DNA of 64,000 nt from Caballeronia sp. TF1N1. GTDB taxonomy: Bacteria > Pseudomonadota > Gammaproteobacteria > Burkholderiales > Burkholderiaceae. Shown one piece after another: positions 44,582 to 53,127 of the stretch (within the stretch, counting starts at the first letter, position 1; every line of letters starts with the position of its first letter). Where the stretch lies: assembly GCF_022878925.1 (NCBI RefSeq), contig NZ_CP084627.1:1302001-1366000 (forward strand), read 5' to 3'. The notes under the pieces were generated by a model that worked only from the letters and a program-made list of their open reading frames with translations, did not search any database and had not been told where the DNA came from. Position numbers and translations under genes: made by a program.

Positions 44582-45133
44582 TTATCCGGCGATTTTCTTG
44601 ACCCACGCGACGTATTTATCGACGAAGGTTTGCAGATACTTGCGCGTGTCGTCGCTGACGATTGCGCCGTTCGCATCGATACGCGAGTCATCGTGCTTGA
44701 TGTACATCTCGGGCTGACCGAGCATCGCAATGTCGAGATACGCGCACACGCCACGCAGATGCGACTGCGCGATAGCCGTACCGATCGCGCCCACCGAGGT
44801 GCCGATCACCGCGCCCGGCTTGCCGCCCCAGGCGCTTTGGCCCCACGGCCGCGAACCCCAATCGATCGCATTCTTGAGCACGCCCGGAATCGAGCGGTTG
44901 TATTCCGGCGTGACGAAAAGGAGCGCGTCTGCTTCCGAGATCTTCTGCTTGAATTTCACCGCGACTTCGGGATAGTCGCTGTCGTAGTCCTGGCTGTACA
45001 ACGGCAGGCTGGCGATATCGAGATGCTCGAACGAGAAATCTTCCGGTGCGAGCGATTCGACTGCGTGCGCAAGCCGCCGGTTGAACGACTCCCGTCGCAG
45101 ACTTCCGACGACCACCGCAATCTTGTAGGCCAT
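44582..45133 (-). CDS. NADPH-dependent FMN reductase (ChrR/azoreductase-like)
   Basis: A 183-residue flavodoxin-fold protein: MAYKIAVVVGSLRRESFNRRLAHAVESLAP with the FMN phosphate loop GSLRRESFNR, ALLFVTPEYNRSIPGVLKNAIDWGSRP and GGKPGAVIGTSVGAIGTAIAQSHLRGV. Family members reduce FMN, quinones or chromate with NAD(P)H and help against oxidative stress. Start 45133 is set by the fold; the frame extends to 45205 through sequence with no homology. Stand-alone gene. Confidence 0.92.
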   Translation of the reverse strand: MAYKIAVVVGSLRRESFNRRLAHAVESLAPEDFSFEHLDIASLPLYSQDYDSDYPEVAVKFKQKISEADALLFVTPEYNRSIPGVLKNAIDWGSRPWGQSAWGGKPGAVIGTSVGAIGTAIAQSHLRGVCAYLDIAMLGQPEMYIKHDDSRIDANGAIVSDDTRKYLQTFVDKYVAWVKKIAG

Positions 45134-45308
45134 GAGGTTTTGCTCCATGAAGGATGCCAACAAATCCGCGTGCGAAAACACGACGCGGCTTCGAGTCAAC
45201 ATCATAGGCGAGCCGTCTGACCGCCGTCACGAACCAAACAGACTGCCTATTTTTGCGATGATTTGAGCAACCCAGTTCCCCCCGCATTGTTGCGAGGTTT
45301 GTGGCCGA

Positions 45309-45344
45309 TTATCCCCACTGTTATCCACAGAAACTGTGGATAAC
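45309..45344. promoter_or_regulatory. Cluster of DnaA boxes forming a palindrome
   Basis: TTATCCCCA (45309-45317), TTATCCACA (45321-45329) and inverted TGTGGATAA (45335-45343). The last two are perfect DnaA boxes and form an inverted repeat with 11-bp arms (45320-45330, 45334-45344) around AAA. No dnaA, dnaN, repA or parAB gene is present, so an origin is unlikely. A DnaA-titration or regulatory site, or a chance palindrome, remain possible. Confidence 0.55.
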
Positions 45345-45445
45345 TCGGTGTTTGCCGAAAAGATGGTTCGAAAATGTTACTTTGACGAAACATTCCCGCG
45401 ATAAGAGCATGATTTCAGTGCGTTCACCCGCTGCGCCTCGGCAGA

Positions 45446-45580
45446 TCAGTGGCCGAAAAACACGCTGCATTGCGATGCGGGACCTTGGCACGATGTCGGA
45501 TTCGAATCGGCGGCTTGCGCTGCGCCGACTGCCGAAAAAAGGGCCAGCGACGCGAGGACAGCAGAAAGAATGCGCTTCAT
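45446..45580 (-). CDS. 44-residue secreted cysteine-containing peptide
   Basis: A short gene: ATG at 45580 follows GGAGATGTCAA (GGAG at a normal distance). The product has a clear signal peptide MKRILSAVLASLALFSAVGA with AQA cleavage near residue 23, and a mature part of about 21 residues, ADSNPTSCQGPASQCSVFFGH, with two cysteines six residues apart that could form a disulphide ring. No family is known to me. A 23-bp palindrome stands about 100 bp upstream. The signal peptide, RBS and tight stop make it credible despite its size. Confidence 0.68.
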   Translation of the reverse strand: MKRILSAVLASLALFSAVGAAQAADSNPTSCQGPASQCSVFFGH

Positions 45581-45677
45581 TTGACATCTCCAGATGAGTG
45601 TTTGGCCGACCGTGTTCGATCGATGCCGTGACTCTATCTATGAAGCATCCGCATAAAAAGCCCACAAAACTCAATTT

Positions 45678-45700
45678 ATTCTTACCAGCATGGTAAGAAT
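45678..45700. promoter_or_regulatory. Perfect 23-bp palindrome, operator-like
   Basis: Arms ATTCTTACCA (45678-45687) and TGGTAAGAAT (45691-45700) around GCA. It lies between the divergent secreted peptide gene (ATG at 45580) and the DUF4148 gene (45858). There is no T-run after it, so it is more likely a protein-binding site than a terminator. The region is AT-rich compared with its surroundings. Confidence 0.6.
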
Positions 45701-45857
45701 CGCGCTTGGTAACACCCACCAACCGGCGATTCGTGCGCCAGCATTCAACCATTCCCGACAACAATGTGTTGGCTCAATGGGTATTTTTGTCCAATAGGAA
45801 AACTCCTAAACTTTTCTCAAGCGTCAACCGGACGCAAGCGAATCCAGGAGTTCTTCC

Positions 45858-46097
45858 ATGAAAAACACATTTATCGGCGGCCTGCTCATCTCGGCGCTTT
45901 TTGCAACGGCTCCGGCCTTCGCTCAATCAACTTACGGTGCAAAGTCGCGTGCGGAAGTGAAAGCGGAACTGGCGAGCGCCCGTCGCGCGGGCGATCTCGA
46001 AGCGGTCAACGCATTGAGCTATCCGCAACTGCGGCCGTATCAGGAACGTCATGCGCAAGTGCGAGCCAACACTCGCAACGATGGCAGCGCACAGTAA
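45858..46097 (+). CDS. Secreted DUF4148 protein
   Basis: A 79-residue protein with signal peptide MKNTFIGGLLISALFATAPAFAQS, then the DUF4148 pattern STYGAKSRAEVKAELASARRAGDLEAVNALSYPQLRPYQE. The family is abundant in Burkholderiaceae as many paralogues, exported, and of unknown function. CCAGGAG stands before the ATG. The upstream region holds the 23-bp palindrome. A terminator follows at 46153. Confidence 0.88.
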   Translation: MKNTFIGGLLISALFATAPAFAQSTYGAKSRAEVKAELASARRAGDLEAVNALSYPQLRPYQERHAQVRANTRNDGSAQ

Positions 46098-46152
46098 TTT
46101 AGGACAGGTAGAACAAACCGGCCCTCCTCCACCATCGAACAGAAGGTGGCTT

Positions 46153-46182
46153 TGCCCGACGCCCGCGCGCCGGGCATTTTTT
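46153..46182 (+). terminator. Intrinsic terminator of the DUF4148 gene
   Basis: TGCCCG (46153-46158) pairs with CGGGCA (46171-46176) across a 12-base GC loop, followed by TTTTTT. Confidence 0.75.
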
Positions 46183-46222
46183 ATCGCGGGCGAGCGACGG
46201 GTCGAATGCGGGCGAAGCCGGT

Positions 46223-47203
46223 TCAAAGCAGCACAGTCAGACAGAGCGTCACGGTGACTAGCGAAAGCACCGTGGAAAACAGAATAGCGCTCGAAGTGAC
46301 GCCGCCATCGCGTCGATAAAACTCCGCGAGCATGAACGGACCGGTGCCGGTTGGCAGCGCGCTCAAAATCACGGCGGTCTTCGACCATAGCGGCGGCATG
46401 CTGAAGACATGAAACGCCAGCCAGTAAGTCAGCAAGGGCTGCGCGATCAATTTGAGCGTGACGAGTGCGCCCGTCGTTCGAAGACTGCGCGCCTCGCCTT
46501 TCGCGCCGAGAAAGAGTCCGAGCGCAACCAGCGCACAAGGACTCGCCGCGCCGCCCAGCAGCTTTAGAAATGCTTCGGCGCCATCCGGCACGTGCGCGCC
46601 CGAACCGCTCAGCAACGTGCCCGCAAGCGGCGCGATCAAAAGAGGGTTCTTGCCAAGCGACTTCGCCACGCGCCATAGCGTCCAGAAGATGTGCTTTTCG
46701 CTTTGCAAGCCGAGTTCGATCAGCACGATCGCCACCGCGAACAGCACGCACACAGTGATGATCGTTGCGATGACGGCGGGCGCGAGACTTTCCTTGCCGA
46801 ACGCCAGCAAACAAAGCGGCAAGCCGACGAAACCGGTATTCGCATAAGCAGCGTTGAGTCCGTCGATGCTGGCATCGGCGAGCGGACGCGCACGCATGAG
46901 CCGCGCGATAAGCGTAAGCACGAACACCACGGCAGACCCGATGCCGAACACCGCGATGAACGCCGGTTGATCGAGCATGCTCCACGGCGTCCTGGACATC
47001 GTGTCGAAGAGCAACGCGGGCAACGCGAGATAGACGACGAAGCGGTTCAGTTCCGATGCGGCGGCGGGACCGAGCTTGTTGAGCTTGCGGCACGCGTAGC
47101 CCGCGAAGATGAGTCCGAAGACCGGCAGGATGATGGTGAAAAGCGGCGTGAGAAGCGAAGACAGCGAAGAGAAAGCGAAATGCAGATGATCCGGCGATGG
47201 CAT
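46223..47203 (-). CDS. AEC (auxin efflux carrier)-family transporter
   Basis: A 326-residue protein with about ten hydrophobic segments in two inverted halves: LFTIILPVFGLIFAGYACRKLNKLG, LNRFVVYLALPALLFDTM, LNAAYANTGFVGLPLCLLAFG (the conserved NTGFVGLP motif with crossover), and in the second half PCALVALGLFLG and ILSALPTGTGPFMLAEFY. Bacterial members move malonate, malate or other organic acids. No metabolic partner gene is adjacent, so the substrate is unknown. Confidence 0.9.
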   Translation of the reverse strand: MPSPDHLHFAFSSLSSLLTPLFTIILPVFGLIFAGYACRKLNKLGPAAASELNRFVVYLALPALLFDTMSRTPWSMLDQPAFIAVFGIGSAVVFVLTLIARLMRARPLADASIDGLNAAYANTGFVGLPLCLLAFGKESLAPAVIATIITVCVLFAVAIVLIELGLQSEKHIFWTLWRVAKSLGKNPLLIAPLAGTLLSGSGAHVPDGAEAFLKLLGGAASPCALVALGLFLGAKGEARSLRTTGALVTLKLIAQPLLTYWLAFHVFSMPPLWSKTAVILSALPTGTGPFMLAEFYRRDGGVTSSAILFSTVLSLVTVTLCLTVLL

Positions 47204-47248
47204 GACAAGGCTTCAACAGAAAAGAGCCGAGAGAATACCCGCTGTCAA

Positions 47249-47640
47249 AAAGGTGAGGCATTTCGGGAGCTGCGTGATGGTGAGCCGCGAGAGCCGCCCA
47301 AGGCTCACGCCTCAAAGTTTATCCGTACCGCGAAACGTTTTAATGTGCTCTAAGTTCTTTCGGCAAGCCATTGTTCTGTAACGTTTTCACCTTGACGTCG
47401 AAAAATGCCAACCAGCACGCCGATTCGACACTGGAAGACCGCTGATGCGCTCCGTCCGTACAGCCGTTTGCCTGAGGTGAGCGAATACAGGAGCGCGTCA
47501 AAACGACTAGTCGAATCGACCTCGGCATAGCTTTCGACGAACGAAAAACGATATGGGACAAGGAGTTGCCTTCTATGCCGCAACCTCGGGAGACATGCAA
47601 AACCCTCTTCTGACGCTCGAAAGGTGAGGCTTTCCGGGAG
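47249..47640. repeat. Orphan block flanked by 21-bp direct repeats
   Basis: AAAGGTGAGGC-TTC-CGGGAG-like 21-mers at 47249-47269 and 47620-47640 differ at two positions. The 350 bp between them have no supportable gene; two minus-strand frames (about 100 codons each) overlap there without homology or RBS. The block fills most of the 500-bp gap between the AEC and lipocalin genes and has somewhat lower GC than them. It may be a small non-autonomous element remnant. Confidence 0.4.
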
Positions 47641-47705
47641 TGCAAAAACATCGGAATGAAGTTTGCTCAATGCTAGGTCTTCGCAATCAAAAGCAGACGC
47701 GCAAC

Positions 47706-48275
47706 ATGAAAATCAGAAGTCCATGGATCTACGGCGCCGCTGCGCTCATCACGCTTGGCGGCGTTGCGGCGCTTGCGGCATGCGCCACGAACGGCGCACG
47801 CAAGAGCGGCAACGAGAACGTGCCCGAGCCTTCGAAGGCTGTCGATCTCGATCGATACCTCGGCCACTGGCATGAGTTCGCCCGCTACGAAAACCGCTTC
47901 GAACGCGGCTGCGAAGGCGTGACCGCGAACTATGCGCGTCGCGAAGACGGGCTCGTCTCGGTCATCAACGCATGCCACGAAGGCGGCTTGAGCGGGCCAT
48001 ATAAAACATCGGAAGGACGCGCGAAGATCGTTCCGGGATCGAACGGAACGAAGCTGAAGGTGTCGTTTTTCGGGCCGTTCTATGTCGGCGACTATTGGAT
48101 TCTCGATCACGCCGACGACTACAGCTGGTCCATCGTCGGCGAACCGACCGGCCGCTATCTGTGGATTCTGACGCGCGACGCGCGGCCATCGCCCGATATG
48201 CGGCGCTCGCTGATTGAGCGCACGCGCGCACTCGGCTACGACGTGACGATGCTGCGGGAGACGCAGCAAAGCTGA
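47706..48275 (+). CDS. blc: Outer membrane lipocalin (Blc-like lipoprotein)
   Basis: A 189-residue lipoprotein: signal peptide with lipobox LAAC (Cys near residue 26), then the lipocalin signature DLDRYLGHWHEFARYENRFERGCEGVTANYARREDG (GxW motif), FFGPFYVGDYWILDHADDYSWSIVGEPTGRYLWILTRDARP (second and third conserved regions). Bacterial lipocalins bind lysophospholipids or fatty acids and help membrane maintenance under stress. The start at 47706 begins the signal peptide; the frame is open further upstream. It is convergent with the serine hydrolase gene, six bases apart. Confidence 0.92.
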   Translation: MKIRSPWIYGAAALITLGGVAALAACATNGARKSGNENVPEPSKAVDLDRYLGHWHEFARYENRFERGCEGVTANYARREDGLVSVINACHEGGLSGPYKTSEGRAKIVPGSNGTKLKVSFFGPFYVGDYWILDHADDYSWSIVGEPTGRYLWILTRDARPSPDMRRSLIERTRALGYDVTMLRETQQS

Positions 48276-48281
48276 CAACGG

Positions 48282-49505
48282 TCAGTCGTCGATAGCCGCA
48301 TACACGAGCCGCTCGTACTCGCGCGCGAGCGGGAACGGTTCGAGCGCACGCCGCTGAATGAGCATGATGCCGATCATGTCCTCGACGGGATCGGCAAACC
48401 AGCTTGTTCCAAGCGCGCCCGGCCAACTGAACGAACCCGTCGAACGATATCCCGCGGGCAACTGAAACGCCGGATTGTCGACAACCGACAGCCCGAGGCC
48501 GAAACCCTGCGCGCGCCACAATGGATAGCCGAACGCCGGGATCTCGCGCTGCGCAGGCGTGAGAAAGTTAGAGCGCATCAAGTCGACGGACTTGTGCGAC
48601 AGAAGCCGCGGACCTGCTGCGCGCTCTTTAGCATCGCCTTGCAGACGGCCGCGTCCAAGCAACACACGCGCGAAACGCAGATAGTCGTCGGCGGTGGACA
48701 CGAGCCCGCCGCCACCGCTTTGATAACGCGCGGCGTCGATCCAACGGCTCGTCGAAGGATGATCCTCCACCACTGGTTGCGCGCCCGGGGAATCGACGAC
48801 ATAGGACGTCGCAAGCCGCGTCGCCTGTTCGGGCGTCACGGCAAAAGCCGTGTCGTGCATGCCAAGCGGCTCGAAGATGCGCGTGCGGAAGAACTCGCCG
48901 AGCGGCATGCCTGACACGCGCTGCACCAGCGCGCCGAGTACATCCGTGGACACGCCGTACTGCCAGCGCTCGCCGGGATGAAACATCAACGGAATTCTGG
49001 CGACGTGTTCCAGCCAACTCGCGGGATCGACCATCGCATCGAAGCCGTTGAATACGCTCTCGTACGCGGCGGCGAGTTCGCCCGTCGCGGTGAAGTGATA
49101 TGCGAAGCCCGCGCGATGCGTGAGCAAGTCGAGCAGCGTGATTTGCGTGCGCGCCGGCTCGGTCTGCGAGAGCGGGCCTTCGGGGTCGAGCATCACCTGC
49201 ACGTTCGCCAGTTCGGGCAACCACTTCGCCACCGGCGCTTCGAGCGCAAGACGGCCTTCCTCGACCAGCATGAGCGCGGCGACGCTCGTCACCGGCTTGG
49301 TCATCGACGCAATGCGAAACAGCGTGTCGCGCGTCATCGGGGTGCGCGTGCCGGTGTCGCGCCAGCCGAGCGCATCCACTTGTGCAATCTCGCCGCGCCG
49401 CCAGGTGAGCGTGACGATGCCCGCGACCTCACCGGAATCGACGAAGCGTTGCATGGCGGCGCGCATTTCGGCAAGGCGCGCGGAATCGAAACCGGCGTTG
49501 GACAT
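48282..49505 (-). CDS. Serine hydrolase, class C beta-lactamase fold
   Basis: A 407-residue protein with the penicillin-binding/beta-lactamase fold: LFRIASMTKPVTSVAALMLVEEG containing the nucleophile Ser67-x-x-Lys70, DLLTHRAGFAYHF, a Tyr motif in RWQYGVSTDVLGALV, and GGGGLVSTADDYLRFA. There is no signal peptide, so it is cytosolic, as for many EstB-like esterases. Reaction likely an esterase or D-aminopeptidase type; no substrate evidence. AAGGAG lies eight bases before ATG 49505, which rejects the longer frame to 49541. Confidence 0.9.
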   Translation of the reverse strand: MSNAGFDSARLAEMRAAMQRFVDSGEVAGIVTLTWRRGEIAQVDALGWRDTGTRTPMTRDTLFRIASMTKPVTSVAALMLVEEGRLALEAPVAKWLPELANVQVMLDPEGPLSQTEPARTQITLLDLLTHRAGFAYHFTATGELAAAYESVFNGFDAMVDPASWLEHVARIPLMFHPGERWQYGVSTDVLGALVQRVSGMPLGEFFRTRIFEPLGMHDTAFAVTPEQATRLATSYVVDSPGAQPVVEDHPSTSRWIDAARYQSGGGGLVSTADDYLRFARVLLGRGRLQGDAKERAAGPRLLSHKSVDLMRSNFLTPAQREIPAFGYPLWRAQGFGLGLSVVDNPAFQLPAGYRSTGSFSWPGALGTSWFADPVEDMIGIMLIQRRALEPFPLAREYERLVYAAIDD

Positions 49506-49583
49506 CGGTGCTCCTTCGAAGAACAGAGAAAGACGCCGCATGCGGCATCACGCTTCGATGAGGAAGCGCGCGACGGGTTCCAG

Positions 49584-49838
49584 CTAGTTTGCCTTGCAGG
49601 CGATCAACAAGCCGTTCTGGTTGTCGGCGCTGGATTGTTCGAGCACGTCGTAGCCGCCCGGGCAGGCGACCTTCGCGTTGTCGGTGCAAAGACGCCAGCC
49701 ACCGTAGGCCGGGCATTGCACGAGCTGAGTGGGACGGCCATCGGCTGAGAAAAGAGGCGGCGCGCTGCTGCATCCGGCGAGTGCCCATGCACTCGCGGCG
49801 AGCATCACGGAAAAGCCGATCGCAGTGCCGAGTTTCAT
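49584..49838 (-). CDS. Small lipoprotein with four cysteines
   Basis: An 84-residue protein: signal peptide with lipobox LAGC (Cys23), then CSSAPPLFSADGRPTQLVQCPAYGGWRLCTDNAKVACPGGYDVLEQ and a final IACKAN. The four later cysteines suggest two disulphides in the periplasm. I know it only as a small Burkholderia-type lipoprotein of unknown function. It is on the same strand as the hydrolase gene downstream, with a 78-bp gap. Confidence 0.8.
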   Translation of the reverse strand: MKLGTAIGFSVMLAASAWALAGCSSAPPLFSADGRPTQLVQCPAYGGWRLCTDNAKVACPGGYDVLEQSSADNQNGLLIACKAN

Positions 49839-49972
49839 CCCTTACCCCTTGTTTTCAGTCGTTATTTTCAATGTCGATGCCTTCGCGAGTATGCCACGCC
49901 GGCCTTTCGCGACGATTGCCGCAAATGTGCGCGCGCTCACGTTTGACACAATCTCACATGCCTTTACATGTC

Positions 49973-51403
49973 CTATACGTCGATGCCCAACGCGGCGATC
50001 TTCTTGTAAAGCGTCGCCCGCCCGATACCGATGCGTTCCGCCGTTTCCGCCACGCGGCCATTGTTCGCGCGCAGGGCGTCGGACAGAAAGCGACGTTCAA
50101 AGTCGGTCATCGCGGCGGCATAGGGCATGGACGCGCTTTCGACTGGCGGCGCGGGCGCGGCCGGTGTCGAATCGATGAAGCCTGCGAGCGCGCGGGCATC
50201 GATATGTTCGCTATCGGAAAGCATGAGTGCGCGTTCGAGCGTGTTGCGAAGCTCGCGCACGTTGCCCGGCCAGGCGTAACCGGCTAGCAGCCGCAGCGCG
50301 TTTTCATGCAGCACGAACTGGCGGATGCGGCCCGTGCGCGCCTCGCCCGACAGGTCTTCGAGAATGGCATAGGCGAGCGCTTCGATATCGCCCGGACGCT
50401 CGCGCAAAGGCGGCGCGTGAATGGTCAGCACGTTCAGGCGATAGAACAGGTCCGCGCGAAAGCGCCCCGCCGCGACGAGCGCGGGCAGATCGGCGGAAGT
50501 CGCGGCGATGATGCGAACGTCCGCCCGCACGATGCGGTTCGACCCGAGCGGCTCGAATTCCTTGTCCTGCAGCACGCGCAAGAGCTTGCCCTGCAACGGC
50601 AGCGGCATGTCGCCGATTTCGTCGAGGAACAGCGTGCCGCCATCGGCGAGTTCGAATTTGCCGACGCGTCCCTTGCGCTCCACGCCGGTATACGCGCCAG
50701 GCGCCGCGCCGAAGAACTCGACTTCGAGCAAGGTATCGGGAATCGCGGCCACGTTGACGGTGACGAGCGGCTTCGCGGCGCGTGTCGAGGCACCGTGGAT
50801 CGCGTGTGCAAGCAGCTCCTTGCCGGTGCCGGTTTCGCCGAGCAGCAAGACCGGCGAGTCGACGAGCGCCGCGCGCCGTGCTTGCCGCTTCACTTCGAGA
50901 CTCACCGCACTCGTGCCGACGAAGCTCGCGAAGGTGTACTTGGCGCGCCGCGCCTGCGCGAGCGACTGGCGCGTCGCGATGAGTTCCTGCTGCACGCGCG
51001 AGTAATGCGCGAAAAGCGGCGTGAGCGCTTTCATCTCGTCGAAGAGCGCGAAGCCGATGGCGCCAACGGTCGCGCCCTGCTCGTCCTTCAGCGGCAAACG
51101 CGTGACGACGAGCGGTTCGCGGTCGGTCTCCAGCACGTCGAGCAGAATCGGCTTGCCGGTCGCGACGACTTCGCGCATCAGGCTATTGGGAATGACCGCT
51201 TCGCAATCGAGGCCGATCACGTCGGTGGGATCGGGGAAACCGAAGCGCGCCGCGTAGCGCTTGTTGATCCAGACGACGCGGGCGTCCGCATCGACGATGA
51301 AGGTGCCTTCGCTCAAATTTTCGAAGGTCTTGAAAAGCGATTCCATCGCGCGGCGCATGACGTCGCTATAGTCCAGGGGAACGTTGATCCAGTCGTTGAG
51401 CAT
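49973..51403 (-). CDS. Sigma-54-dependent transcriptional activator
   Basis: A 476-residue bacterial enhancer-binding protein: N-terminal PAS domain (about 20-120, [22 protein letters not shown]), a linker helix, AAA+ domain with Walker [12 protein letters not shown], the sigma-54 loop [16 protein letters not shown] (canonical GAFTGA altered to GAYTGV), Walker [16 protein letters not shown], and a Fis-type HTH at the C-terminus ([23 protein letters not shown]). The PAS domain is the probable ligand sensor. It diverges from the GntP permease gene, whose promoter is sigma-54 type, and so is its likely activator. Confidence 0.94.
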   Translation of the reverse strand: MLNDWINVPLDYSDVMRRAMESLFKTFENLSEGTFIVDADARVVWINKRYAARFGFPDPTDVIGLDCEAVIPNSLMREVVATGKPILLDVLETDREPLVVTRLPLKDEQGATVGAIGFALFDEMKALTPLFAHYSRVQQELIATRQSLAQARRAKYTFASFVGTSAVSLEVKRQARRAALVDSPVLLLGETGTGKELLAHAIHGASTRAAKPLVTVNVAAIPDTLLEVEFFGAAPGAYTGVERKGRVGKFELADGGTLFLDEIGDMPLPLQGKLLRVLQDKEFEPLGSNRIVRADVRIIAATSADLPALVAAGRFRADLFYRLNVLTIHAPPLRERPGDIEALAYAILEDLSGEARTGRIRQFVLHENALRLLAGYAWPGNVRELRNTLERALMLSDSEHIDARALAGFIDSTPAAPAPPVESASMPYAAAMTDFERRFLSDALRANNGRVAETAERIGIGRATLYKKIAALGIDV

Positions 51404-51420
51404 GCTGCGTTTGTCTCCGA

Positions 51421-51539
51421 TATCTCTTTATCGAGACAGGATATCTCAAACGGGAGACTGCCTGCATTGGGGCAATCTGCTAGGCTTCGAGGCGCGTGCC
51501 CGACCGTGACGCCCGAGAGTTTGTCTCGGCACAGAGACA
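51421..51539. promoter_or_regulatory. Three 18-bp dyads, likely activator binding sites (UAS)
   Basis: TATCTC-N6-GAGACA at 51421-51438, TATCTC-N6-GAGACT at 51442-51459 and TGTCTC-N6-GAGACA at 51522-51539. All share spacing; the first two are 21 bp apart centre to centre (two turns) and the last is about 75 bp before the -24 element. The first lies just upstream of the activator's own start codon, so self-control is likely. Confidence 0.75.
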
Positions 51540-51602
51540 TTCCGAACGGATTTTCCGCCTTCATGCATGGTCAACGAGCGTAAAGCCCGGTGACTACGCG
51601 GA

Positions 51603-51619
51603 TGGCACGGAAGCTGCAT
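51603..51619 (+). promoter_or_regulatory. Sigma-54 (-24/-12) promoter of the GntP permease gene
   Basis: TGGCACGGAAGCTGCAT: GG (51604-51605) and GC (51616-51617) are ten bases apart, and the site differs from the TGGCACR-N4-TTGCW consensus at one base. It stands 80 bp before the ATG. Confidence 0.82.
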
Positions 51620-51698
51620 TTGCCCGCGCGGCGCGCGATCAGTCGCGTCGAGGGTCTTCAAGAGAGACCCGTGATAACAAAACATCAATGGAGACTCC

Positions 51699-53099
51699 AT
51701 GTCGTTCATCATCGTGCTCGCCGCCCTGGCGTTCCTGATGCTGGCCGCTTATCGCGGTTACAGCGTCATTCTTTTCGCGCCGATCGCCGCGCTCGCGGCT
51801 GTCCTGCTGACCGATCCGGCAGCCGTCGCGCCCGTGTTTTCGGGCATCTTCATGGAGAAGATGGTTGGCTTCGTCAAGCTGTACTTCCCGGTGTTCCTGC
51901 TTGGCGCGGTGTTCGGCAAGGTCATCGAACTGTCGGGATTCTCGGAGTCGATCGTTGCCGCCGCGATTCGCTATATCGGCAAGTCGCGCGTCAATGCGGT
52001 GATCGTCGCGGTGTGCGCGCTGCTCACGTACGGCGGCGTGTCACTGTTCGTGGTCGTGTTCGCCGTGTATCCGTTCGCGGCGGAGATGTACAGGCAGAGC
52101 AATATTCCCAAGCGCCTGATGCCGGGCGCGATTGCACTCGGCGCGTTCTCGTTCACGATGGATTCGCTGCCGGGCACGCCGCAGATTCAAAACATCATCC
52201 CGACGACGTTCTTCAAGACGACTGGCTGGGCCGCGCCGTGGCTCGGCGTGATCGGCTCGGTGTTCATCATCGTGATGGGACTGACGTTTCTCGAATGGCG
52301 CCGCCGCCGCGCGATGGCCACGGGCGAAGGCTACGGCACCTCGCTCGTGAACGAGCCTGAGCGCGTCGAGTCGACCAATCTGCCGAATCCGGCGCTGGCG
52401 ATTGCGCCGCTGATTCTCGTGGGCGTCGCCAACTTCGCGCTCACGAAGTGGATTCCGACGTGGTACGGCGCGAGCTATACCATCGCGCCGGAAGTGCTGC
52501 CCGGCGTGCATGCGCCCGTGACCACGGCCGTCAAGACGGTCGTCGCGATCTGGGCAGTCGAAGGCGCGCTGCTGCTCGGCATCGTGCTCGTGTTGCTGAC
52601 GGCTTTCTCGCGCGTGAAAGATCGCTTCGCCACGGGCACGCGTGTAGCCGTCGCGGGCGCTTTGCTCGCGGCGATGAACACGGCGTCGGAATATGGCTTC
52701 GGTGGCGTGATCGCCGCGTTGCCGGGTTTTCTCGTCGTCTCCGATGCGCTGAAGAGCATTCCGAATCCGCTCGTCAATGCGGCGGTATCGGTGAGTTCGC
52801 TCGCGGGCATCACGGGGTCGGCGTCGGGTGGCATGAGTATCGCGCTGGCCGCCATGTCCGATACCTTCATCAAGGGCGCCGAAGCCGCACATATTCCGCT
52901 GGAAGTTCTGCACCGCGTCGTGGCCATGGCAAGCGGCGGCATGGACACCTTGCCGCACAACGGCGCCGTCATCACGCTGCTCGCGGTGACGGGTCTGACG
53001 CATCGGGAGTCGTATCGCGACATCTTTGCGGTGACGGTCATCAAGACGCTCGCGGTGTTCTTCGTGATCGCGGTGTATTACATGACGGGGCTGGTTTGA
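51699..53099 (+). CDS. GntP-family organic acid permease
   Basis: A 466-residue membrane protein with about 12 helices: IIVLAALAFLMLAAYRGYSVILFAPIAALAAVLL, FPVFLLGAVFGKVIELSGFSESIVAAAIRYIGKSR, SFTMDSLPGTPQIQNIIPTTFF and the late loop MASGGMDTLPHNGAVITLLAVTG, features of the GntP/hydroxybutyrate permease group. It imports a gluconate-like or 3-hydroxybutyrate-like acid with protons. The sigma-54 promoter and PAS-activator suggest induction by its substrate. No catabolic enzyme is in the same unit, although an SDR gene lies 1 kb away. GGAGACTCC precedes the ATG. Confidence 0.92.
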   Translation: MSFIIVLAALAFLMLAAYRGYSVILFAPIAALAAVLLTDPAAVAPVFSGIFMEKMVGFVKLYFPVFLLGAVFGKVIELSGFSESIVAAAIRYIGKSRVNAVIVAVCALLTYGGVSLFVVVFAVYPFAAEMYRQSNIPKRLMPGAIALGAFSFTMDSLPGTPQIQNIIPTTFFKTTGWAAPWLGVIGSVFIIVMGLTFLEWRRRRAMATGEGYGTSLVNEPERVESTNLPNPALAIAPLILVGVANFALTKWIPTWYGASYTIAPEVLPGVHAPVTTAVKTVVAIWAVEGALLLGIVLVLLTAFSRVKDRFATGTRVAVAGALLAAMNTASEYGFGGVIAALPGFLVVSDALKSIPNPLVNAAVSVSSLAGITGSASGGMSIALAAMSDTFIKGAEAAHIPLEVLHRVVAMASGGMDTLPHNGAVITLLAVTGLTHRESYRDIFAVTVIKTLAVFFVIAVYYMTGLV

Positions 53100-53127
53100 G
53101 AGTTGGAAGTGCTGTTCGCGTCGCGCT

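Noticed and set aside
45301..45350. Replication origin
   Set aside because: DnaA boxes are present, but no AT-rich unwinding region, dnaA, dnaN, repA or parAB is seen; only called a DnaA-box cluster.
45927..47315. 462-codon frame overlapping the AEC carrier gene on the same strand
   Set aside because: It is the AEC gene read in another frame; only the 46223-47203 frame has membrane helices and NTGFVGLP.
50306..51583. 425-codon plus-strand frame over the sigma-54 activator gene
   Set aside because: Antisense to a full activator with Walker and HTH motifs, no family match.
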